A stretch of 64,000 nt of DNA from Bacteroidia bacterium (lineage in GTDB: Bacteria; Bacteroidota; Bacteroidia; J057). Location: contig JAUIKF010000030.1 of NCBI GenBank assembly GCA_030430575.1, positions 1 to 64,000 of the forward strand. Direction: 5' to 3'. Within the stretch, counting starts at the first letter, position 1. Every line of letters begins with the position of its first letter. The translations under genes and the position numbers were made by a program. Positions 58,038 through 64,000 of this stretch are shown one piece after another. Under the pieces are notes generated by a model. It had not been told where the DNA came from, searched no databases, and saw nothing but the letters and a program-made list of their open reading frames with translations.

Positions 58038-58388
58038 GGTGGAATGAATTAATAGTTTGATAATCAGAAGTTAATATTATGGAATGTTTAAGTATATGAA
58101 ATTAGGTTAAATGTATCAAATTATAACCTGGCGGGGCAATTTGCATCATTACGAATGATTTAAATATTCAATCATGATAATCCTCAATATAATAAATTAG
58201 GTTGATTAAAAACATACTTTGGTATTATCTGATAAATAGCTGTTTCAATTTTAAGGAAAAAATCCACAGTTTTGACAAGATATTTAAGGATGGGCATTAA
58301 AACAGCGTAATTACGCCTTAAGCACAGTGACAAAATAAACTATACCTCAGACCGTGTAAATAACCTTCTTTTAAGTGTTACAAAAATC
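58038..58388. other. Intergenic region with no recognised gene
   Basis: AT-rich upstream region of the LamG protein gene. No open frame with family support, RNA gene or clear promoter was seen. Confidence 0.5.
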
Positions 58389-58524
58389 AACAGCTTACTG
58401 TCATTCTGAACAGCCTGCCCTGAGCAACGATTAAGGGAAGAGAAGAATCTTACTAGGTTCATAATCAGTTGTTTATAAGGTGATTAGATCATTCGTGAGC
58501 TCAGGGTGACACCTTTGGTGTTGT
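58389..58524. repeat. Degraded MITE-like repeat
   Basis: CAGCTTACTGTCATTCTGAAC and GAGAAGAATCTTACTAGG on one side, with GAGCTCAGGGTGACACC on the other, resemble the elements at 1077 and 56846, with inserted CCTGAGC words. Confidence 0.55.
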
Positions 58525-58559
58525 GTTTTACAGGACGGTTATCTATCAGATCTGAGGTA

Positions 58560-58850
58560 TAATAATCTTGGCAGTACTATTTTTCGATGGTTTTGATTTT
58601 TTGTGGTGTTACTTTTTTTATAGGTCCGCGCTTTTAAAATTAATACTCGACTTTTTTTGCTCTGGCCGATTTCGGACTGTGGGCCTGCCTAAAGCGTAAT
58701 CCGCCAGAAAGCTCAAAAGCGAACGCTTTTCAGCACCAAGTCATCTTGGCTTTCATTCGCGGACTACGCTTCAAGGTCCGTCGCAAAAGGCCGAAGTCCG
58801 CGCAAGCAACCTTTTTATAATAAGTCAATGCACGGTGCTAAGAAAAAAGT
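58560..58850. repeat. Complex GC-rich repeat region before murQ
   Basis: Contains GTCCGCGCTTTTAAAATT, CTCTGGCCGATTTCGGACTG, AAGGCCGAAGTCCGCGC and GTGCTAAGAAAAAAGTAACC, with partial inverted symmetry. Frames through it are repeat-derived, so the murQ start is placed downstream. A dispersed element family is likely. Confidence 0.55.
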
Positions 58851-58974
58851 AACCAGATCCTTCGGCGGGGCTCAGGATAAGAATCGAAACGGGCCAACCA
58901 ATGCCATCGCTTCTATCCGTCCGCCCACGCCCGTTTCATCCCAGCCGCACAAACTTATTCTTTTGGATTACCTC

Positions 58975-59787
58975 ATGAAAACTACCGAACAACCCTCCCA
59001 TTACGATAATCTGGAACAGCTATCAACTCATGATCTTTTAGCGCATATCAACGCGGAGGATCATGTGGTTCCCAAGGTGATCAAGAAAATCTTGCCGAGC
59101 ATTGAACGTGTCGTAGATGCGGTATATGAGCGCATGGCGAAGGGCGGTCGGCTGTTTTATATCGGGAGCGGAACGAGTGGTCGCTTGGGGATTTTGGATG
59201 CGTCGGAGTGTCCGCCGACTTATGGGGTGCCTGCGGGCTGGGTGATTGGGATCATTGCGGGGGGAGACCGCGCCATCCGCGAAGCAGAGGAGTTTGCGGA
59301 GGACGATGAAGCCCAAGGATGGCTAGACCTGGAAGCCCATGAGGCGAATGAAAGAGACTTTGTCGTAGGAATAGCCGCCAGCGGTACCACGCCTTACGTC
59401 ATCGGGGCCGTCAAAGCGGCCCGTGAGCGCGGGCTGGGAACAGCAGGAATCACTTGCAACGCGGACGCTCCGCTCTCGCAATTCGTTGAATTTCCCATAG
59501 AGGCGGTCGTAGGACCCGAATTTGTGACGGGGAGTACCCGTATGAAGGCAGGCACCGCGCAGAAATTGATCCTCAATATGATTTCTACCTCCGTGATGAT
59601 CAAGCTAGGCCGTGTGCATGGCAATCGCATGGTAGACATGAAACTCAGCAATAGCAAGCTGGTGGATCGCGGGACGCGCATGATCATGGAAGAGACGGGA
59701 CTGGCTTATGCGGAAGCCGAGCGGATGTTGTTATTGCATGGGAGTGTGAGAAGGGCGTTGGAGGAGAATGATAAAATGAATACATGA
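58975..59787 (+). CDS. murQ: N-acetylmuramic acid 6-phosphate etherase
   Basis: A 270-residue SIS-domain enzyme. The sugar-phosphate-binding loop is YIGSGTSGRLGILDASECPPTYG (given here in parts: IGSGTSGRLG at 64-72, and DASECPPTYG at 75-84), and VTGSTRMKAGTAQKLILN and HGNRMVDM are MurQ marks. It removes D-lactate from MurNAc-6-phosphate to give GlcNAc-6-phosphate, in peptidoglycan recycling. The ATG at 58975 gives the family's normal length; a longer frame from 58828 is made of repeat sequence. It lies downstream of a NagX-like gene and a cell-wall hydrolase, but no MurK kinase is in the window. Confidence 0.93.
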   Translation: MKTTEQPSHYDNLEQLSTHDLLAHINAEDHVVPKVIKKILPSIERVVDAVYERMAKGGRLFYIGSGTSGRLGILDASECPPTYGVPAGWVIGIIAGGDRAIREAEEFAEDDEAQGWLDLEAHEANERDFVVGIAASGTTPYVIGAVKAARERGLGTAGITCNADAPLSQFVEFPIEAVVGPEFVTGSTRMKAGTAQKLILNMISTSVMIKLGRVHGNRMVDMKLSNSKLVDRGTRMIMEETGLAYAEAERMLLLHGSVRRALEENDKMNT

Positions 59788-59817
59788 GTAAATGATAAAA
59801 TGGCCGAATCATCTTTA

Positions 59818-59866
59818 TTCAGCATTCACTGAAAACTCAAAATTCATTCATTCAAAATTCAACATT
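59818..59866. terminator. TTCAAAATT-family tract between convergent genes
   Basis: ATTCAGCATTCACTG and CTCAAAATTCATTCATTCAA repeat the family words. It lies between convergent murQ and anti-sigma genes; the inverted arm on the left is weak. Confidence 0.4.
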
Positions 59867-59872
59867 TTCCCC

Positions 59873-60643
59873 TCAAAGCTTCTCCAACAACGACCCTGCC
59901 GCCTGCGCATAGCTCCCGCCCCCCGCTTGAATATCCTTCAATACACCTTTGCACCGCCTCGTGCTTCCGTCTTGCCAGTAGGTCAGGGCTTTGTACCAGG
60001 CCGCTTGCTCGTGGAAGACATTGCTGGACTGGTTGAGGACTGCATCAAATGCCGCCAGGGCCTCATCATTTTTTTCCAATACCAAATACGAGTTCCCCAA
60101 ATAGAACTGAGCCCGAGTATAGGCCGGGTCCTCTTCCGTGATTTGCTGAAGCTGGGAGATGGCTGTCGCATAATCGGCGGCTTCATACGTCCGCATGGCG
60201 GTCTCTATAGACGAAACGACACGTCCACTGTCGTCTTCCGCCCGGACGGTTTGGAGGGCAGGGTAGGGCTGGAAGACTTCGGCAAATACTGCTTCGGAGT
60301 CATTTCCTGAAGGCGATCCGCCTGGGCTGAAGATAAAAAATGCTGCTATCAGCGCGACCGCCGCTGCGGCAGCCCATATCCATCGCGGGAATTTTTGTGA
60401 TGGGGCAGTGGTAACAGGCGCTGCTGGCGCCGCATATTCATCGCCGATGGCTTGGAGCTGGGCCTCCAATTGCGGCTCTACGGTGTCTGAAAGGGTCTCA
60501 TGGACCTCGCGGTGGAGGGCTACTTCCTGAGCTAGGGCAGTATCCTGCTGTATCCTCGCCTCAAAGGCGGCGTGGTCTTCTGGGGACAGCGTCCCGTCGA
60601 GATAGGCGGCTATCTGTTCTGTCTGTGAGGGCTGATTATCCAT
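59873..60643 (-). CDS. Anti-sigma factor with membrane helix and TPR
   Basis: A 256-residue protein. The N-terminal 35 residues (IAAYLDGTLSPEDHAAFEARI) match the short sigma-binding head of anti-sigma factors, but lack the zinc HxxxCxxC set. A membrane helix spans about 88-106, and residues 150-220 hold TPR motifs (ADYATAISQLQQI, YTRAQFYLGNSYL, NDEALAAFDAVL) in the periplasm. It is expected to hold the partner ECF sigma factor until a signal acts on the TPR side. The gene overlaps the sigma gene by 8 bases. Confidence 0.82.
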   Translation of the reverse strand: MDNQPSQTEQIAAYLDGTLSPEDHAAFEARIQQDTALAQEVALHREVHETLSDTVEPQLEAQLQAIGDEYAAPAAPVTTAPSQKFPRWIWAAAAAVALIAAFFIFSPGGSPSGNDSEAVFAEVFQPYPALQTVRAEDDSGRVVSSIETAMRTYEAADYATAISQLQQITEEDPAYTRAQFYLGNSYLVLEKNDEALAAFDAVLNQSSNVFHEQAAWYKALTYWQDGSTRRCKGVLKDIQAGGGSYAQAAGSLLEKL

Positions 60644-61220
60644 TGTCTGCTAATTCTTGATAGATGGGGTCAGATTTGATCATCTGAATGAGTTTGTCTT
60701 TACAGGTAAATTTTTTCTTGCGGGCATATTCGGGGCTGGCATAACCCATGACTTCGGCGATCTCTACCATCGGTTTTTTTGAAAAACCCATGGAAAGGAC
60801 CTGTTGGCAATCTTCGCCTAGCGCTTGGAACTTCTGCCGATAGAGCCGCGCCCGAGCACGGCGGTGGATGGCTTCTTCTATTTCTGCATCCTCCGTGTAT
60901 ACCATTTCTTCTCGAATCGTTACCCCTTCTCTGCTTTTTTTTCGCAACTCCTTGAGCCACAGATTTTTACAAATGCTATAGAGAAAGGTGTAAAAAGCAC
61001 TTGTCAGCTCAAATTCTTCTTCTTTCGCCTTATGGTAAATCACCATCAGGGCTTCTTGAAAGATGTCCTGCGCATCGTCTTGTGTGCCTTGATTTTGCTG
61101 GATAAAAGTGGAGATACGGGGAAAGAACGCCGCGTATAGTTGGCGCAATATGGTACCGTCATTTTGTACCAATCCATTGAGATATGCTTGATCGGGAGAA
61201 AGGATCATCTTTGACACCAT
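60636..61220 (-). CDS. ECF-type RNA polymerase sigma factor
   Basis: A 194-residue sigma factor. Region 2 has ISTFIQQNQGTQDDAQDIFQ and the core-binding FLYSICKNLWLKELRK; region 4 has LGEDCQQVLSMGFSKKPMVE and EIAEVMGYASPEYARKKKF, a helix-turn-helix. It directs RNA polymerase to a small set of promoters. The pair with the downstream gene, overlapping by 8 bases, is a typical sigma/anti-sigma module. Two ATGs, at 61220 and 61208, are possible starts. Confidence 0.9.
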   Translation of the reverse strand: MVSKMILSPDQAYLNGLVQNDGTILRQLYAAFFPRISTFIQQNQGTQDDAQDIFQEALMVIYHKAKEEEFELTSAFYTFLYSICKNLWLKELRKKSREGVTIREEMVYTEDAEIEEAIHRRARARLYRQKFQALGEDCQQVLSMGFSKKPMVEIAEVMGYASPEYARKKKFTCKDKLIQMIKSDPIYQELADNG

Positions 61221-61370
61221 AGGAATAGTAAAGGTAATTTTTTTTTGAGAAATGAGGTAACGTTTGGATGGTCTGTGGTATAGAGGTCGCTATGACGCCC
61301 AAAATCAGACAGGCCGCTGCCGAAAAGCCTTCATCAGAGTAGGCAACTCATTCTTTAAATCCTTACAATT

Positions 61371-63386
61371 ATGTTATCTCGAATTTATCCAATTCTTATA
61401 GCCCTTATTGCGCTGACATTCAGCACAGATGTGCTCGGGCAGTGTGACTGCGATCCCACAAATAATCTGATCACCAATGGTGATTTTAGCAATGTGACCA
61501 CTACGGGAAACCCCTGTAGCTCTACGATATCTCACTTTTATCAAGGATGTGTGGCTGGTTGGAACAGTACGCACGGTACGCCGAGTATAGGGGGCGGCGC
61601 CAATAAGTATGTATTCATGTGGTCGATTTTCAATAATGGGGAGGGCATCAAAACCAATGCAAATATCCAAGCGGGCCATACCTACAACTTCAAATTCAGA
61701 GTAGCCACCGAGGAGAATGTGAATGGGGGGAATATTTTGGTTCGATTGACCAATGGGCTAGGCACAGGAGGCTCAGTCTCTTCTCCTCAAGGACAACCTT
61801 ACCCTAGCGCACCAGCTGGTACGATCACTTTATGGTCAGAAACATCAAACAACCTTCCCCTGTCTTCTGGCACCTGGCAAGAAGTATGTATTACCTTCAC
61901 GCCTACGAGTAGCTTTTCCCAAATATGGATCATGCCTACCCAAAATAGCTTAGGAGGTGATCAGTGTAGCATTGTGATGGATGACTTTTGTCTGGAAGAA
62001 GATGATTGTTCTAACACGCAGCCTTCTTTTACCTGGGAATTTGACTGTCAGAATGATGATGTAGTGATCAATGCCACGGCCAACCAGGGCTGTTCAGGAA
62101 GCGAATTCCGCCTCTACAACACCAATGGCAATTGCCAGGCAGGCAATATCAGTACTTCCTGTATGATATTCCCTCCTATTTCTACTCAAACTGGCAACAG
62201 TTTTTCTTTTACCGTACCGCACGTAGTGGGTACTGAATATGTACTTGAGCACTTTTGTGGGGGCTGCCCATATCGTGAGTTGATCACAATTGTCGAGTGG
62301 CCTGCACCAGATATTTCTGGAATTACTGGCACAGTCTGCGAAGACCAAGCCAATATCATCATTCCTGCAGGTATGCTAGGATACTATCTCGAAATCACAG
62401 AAGCTTTTGGAGGCGTGATCTGTTCCTATAACAGTCCCCTGTACCCTGCCGCTGGAGTGGTAAACTTATTTGATATTTGTCCAGGCCTTACCTGCGGTCA
62501 AGGGACTTGTTACAAAATAGATATTACCTATTACGACCTGTGTGTCAATGACTATAACCTAAGTGCTACCGCACACTTCCTCTGTTCTCCCAATGTACAG
62601 GCAGTCGCCAATCCTGGCGTCGTATGCCCAGGTGACTACGTTACCTATTGTGTAGTCAACCCATCATCTTCCCTTTCTTATCAGTGGTTTGATGACAATG
62701 GCCCCCTCAATACAGGAACCTGTACCAGCCCTATCCCCTATGACCCTGCTGATGGAGCCATCTATGTCGTAGCCACAGACGCCAATGGCTGCCAAGGATC
62801 GGCCAAGCCACTCTTGGGGATTTCTAGCGACTGTGATCCCGTCGGTATTTGCGCAGCCAATTTCTCTTGGACGGCTCAGTCTTCCATTTTTGGCGGATGC
62901 CTCGTCAACTTCACCGATCTCAGCGTCGCGGGCGGCAATATCGTGAGTTGGGTGTGGGATTTTGGTGATCAGACAGGATGGAATGTGCAGAATCCTTCTC
63001 ATCTCTATGCTTCAGCGAACCAAAGCTACTATGCTTGCTTGACCATCACCACAGATGATAACTGTACACACACTTATTGTGACTGGGTAGGCTGTCGTCG
63101 CGAGAAGAAAGAACGGAGAGAAGCAGGTGAGTTGACAACTGCCTTTAAGTTTTACCCCAATCCTGCGAATACGCGACTGAACCTGGATTATGACCTCGAA
63201 GAGGTAGGTGAAGCTACTTTCTCCCTCTTTGACATCACTGGCCGTGTCGTGAAGACTGAGACCCTCTCAGGTTCGGAAACCTTTAAAAGCTTTGAATTGG
63301 GTGATTTGACTGCTGGAATCTATATGGCTCGCATCGTTTCAGGAAGTGAAAGCATATTTAACCAGAAAATTGTAATTGAGAAATAG
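61371..63386 (+). CDS. PKD-domain T9SS protein
   Basis: A 671-residue exported protein. Signal peptide (PILIALIALTFSTDVLGQ), a first module with LITNGDFSNVTTTGNP and SGTWQEVCITFTPTSSF, a beta-rich mid part with several Ig-like segments and many cysteines, a PKD domain (VSWVWDFGDQTGWNVQNPSHL) and a T9SS sorting domain (FYPNPANTRLNLDYDL, LTAGIYMARIV). The CxC pairs at intervals suggest disulfides outside the cell. No palindromic mini-element is present. A strong terminator follows. Probably a surface protein of unknown ligand. Confidence 0.86.
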   Translation: MLSRIYPILIALIALTFSTDVLGQCDCDPTNNLITNGDFSNVTTTGNPCSSTISHFYQGCVAGWNSTHGTPSIGGGANKYVFMWSIFNNGEGIKTNANIQAGHTYNFKFRVATEENVNGGNILVRLTNGLGTGGSVSSPQGQPYPSAPAGTITLWSETSNNLPLSSGTWQEVCITFTPTSSFSQIWIMPTQNSLGGDQCSIVMDDFCLEEDDCSNTQPSFTWEFDCQNDDVVINATANQGCSGSEFRLYNTNGNCQAGNISTSCMIFPPISTQTGNSFSFTVPHVVGTEYVLEHFCGGCPYRELITIVEWPAPDISGITGTVCEDQANIIIPAGMLGYYLEITEAFGGVICSYNSPLYPAAGVVNLFDICPGLTCGQGTCYKIDITYYDLCVNDYNLSATAHFLCSPNVQAVANPGVVCPGDYVTYCVVNPSSSLSYQWFDDNGPLNTGTCTSPIPYDPADGAIYVVATDANGCQGSAKPLLGISSDCDPVGICAANFSWTAQSSIFGGCLVNFTDLSVAGGNIVSWVWDFGDQTGWNVQNPSHLYASANQSYYACLTITTDDNCTHTYCDWVGCRREKKERREAGELTTAFKFYPNPANTRLNLDYDLEEVGEATFSLFDITGRVVKTETLSGSETFKSFELGDLTAGIYMARIVSGSESIFNQKIVIEK

Positions 63387-63405
63387 GCATAGGCCCAAGT
63401 AATTT

Positions 63406-63437
63406 AAAGCCTCATGATATTCTCATGAGGCTTTTTT
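63406..63437 (+). terminator. Rho-independent terminator
   Basis: GCCTCATGA (63409-63417) pairs with TCATGAGGC (63423-63431) around TATTC, followed by six T. It ends the PKD-domain T9SS gene. Confidence 0.93.
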
Positions 63438-63455
63438 CACATTAACCCTTGACTT

Positions 63456-64000
63456 ATGTTTCCGATTACTTGTCACCGCTGGCTCCTTATTTTCCTCTTG
63501 TGCATTGTCATAACTCCCCTTCCTGGATATACGACTGATACCCTACGGGCTTATCGGTTTCTCCAGATAGCTGACAGCTTGGATGATAAAGCGTTGTATG
63601 GAAAGGCCAGGCCATTCTATCAAAAAGCGGCGGCAGCATATGGCAATGAATGTATGTGGGGCAGAGCCATACAGTGCATTAATTGGGCAGGTGACAAGTC
63701 TTGGGAAATCGGTGATTATCCGCAAGCCAAGATTTTATATGATTCGGCGAGCCATTTGGCAAATCGACACCTCGCCACAGATCACCCCGCAGCACTCCAA
63801 ACAGCTCTCGGATATGCTTTCCTCGATTATTTCAAAGATGATTTTGAAGGTTCTATTGCACGGAGCGAAGTCCTGGTGCCTCGACTGAAAAGGAGACTCG
63901 GTGAAGAAAGTATAGAGTTGGCACGGGCGCATAATATGATTGGGATTAGTTATGGGAAAAAGGGCGATTATGACCGTGCAGCGACCAATTTGGAGCGTTC
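63456..64000 (+). CDS. TPR-repeat protein (5' part only)
   Basis: The window ends inside this gene; 181 residues are readable from the ATG at 63456. An N-terminal signal (WLLIFLLCIVITPLPG) is followed by helical TPR units: AYRFLQIADSLDDKAL, GDYPQAKILYDSASHL and GDYDRAATNLERS, with HPAALQTALGYAF between. Bacteroidota proteins of this layout often end in a CHAT protease-like domain or a helix-turn-helix, but that part lies outside the window. Function of the whole cannot be given. Confidence 0.8.
   Translation, partial: MFPITCHRWLLIFLLCIVITPLPGYTTDTLRAYRFLQIADSLDDKALYGKARPFYQKAAAAYGNECMWGRAIQCINWAGDKSWEIGDYPQAKILYDSASHLANRHLATDHPAALQTALGYAFLDYFKDDFEGSIARSEVLVPRLKRRLGEESIELARAHNMIGISYGKKGDYDRAATNLER

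Noticed and set aside
58828-58974. N-terminal extension of MurQ
   Set aside because: Made of dispersed repeat sequence (SFGGAQDKN); MurQ proteins begin near MKTTEQPSHY.

Overview
The window reads as chromosomal DNA of a free-living Bacteroidota bacterium, probably of the Saprospiria type (inference from gene content, not from a marker gene). Evidence: seven secreted proteins ending in a type IX secretion (T9SS) sorting domain, a one-protein hybrid two-component regulator (Reg_prop/Y_Y_Y/kinase/receiver/AraC), stand-alone MacB/FtsX-type permeases of about 800 residues, HYR, SprB-like and LamG adhesin domains, and A-rich leaders instead of strong Shine-Dalgarno sites. No rRNA, tRNA, CRISPR array, transposase or prophage was recognised.

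Layout. 1-6000: pirin, a PLP-dependent decarboxylase, an APH-type kinase, a tandem repeat with terminator, a lipoprotein, a VapBC-like pair and a DinB/YfiT-like protein. 6000-18500: two MacB-like permeases, an FAD-linked lactone oxidase-like protein, a small T9SS protein, two AAA/DUF4143-type ATPases, and a second PIN-toxin pair. 18600-31600: two small proteins, a giant HYR-repeat T9SS protein, a methyltransferase, the hybrid sensor regulator, a secreted coiled-coil protein and a QueA-like enzyme. 31900-37600: SDR, ankyrin protein, a frame-broken lipoprotein, an ABC-F ATPase, small membrane/secreted proteins and a GAF-LuxR regulator. 37600-52200: two more giant T9SS proteins facing away from each other, sucC, a membrane-tethered winged-helix regulator, a DoxX protein, an Omp28-like T9SS protein, dnaN and a GT39-like membrane protein. 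52200-64000: a DUF2625 protein, a likely cell-wall sugar salvage group (GH3_C/beta-lactamase-like, NagX/MurT-like membrane protein, MurQ), a LamG T9SS protein, an ECF sigma/anti-sigma pair, a PKD T9SS protein and the start of a TPR protein.

The most striking signals are not genes. (1) Both DUF4143-type ATPase genes are preceded by short motifs repeated at exactly 33-bp intervals (three copies of a 13-mer; four copies of an 18-bp palindrome), although the motif sequences are unrelated. A third array, with 26-bp period, lies at the left edge. (2) Palindromic mini-elements of the GTAGAGACG family are inserted in frame in the T9SS sorting domains of three separate genes, at the same loop of the fold, and are therefore translated. 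(3) Several genes have in-phase heptad arrays (consensus C-N-Y-W-R-A-A on the coding strand) ending a few bases before the start codon, and spaces between convergent genes are filled with inverted tracts of similar short words. These three patterns are the best candidates for undescribed systems here.

Limits: all assignments come from reading the sequence and recalled family knowledge; no database search was run.
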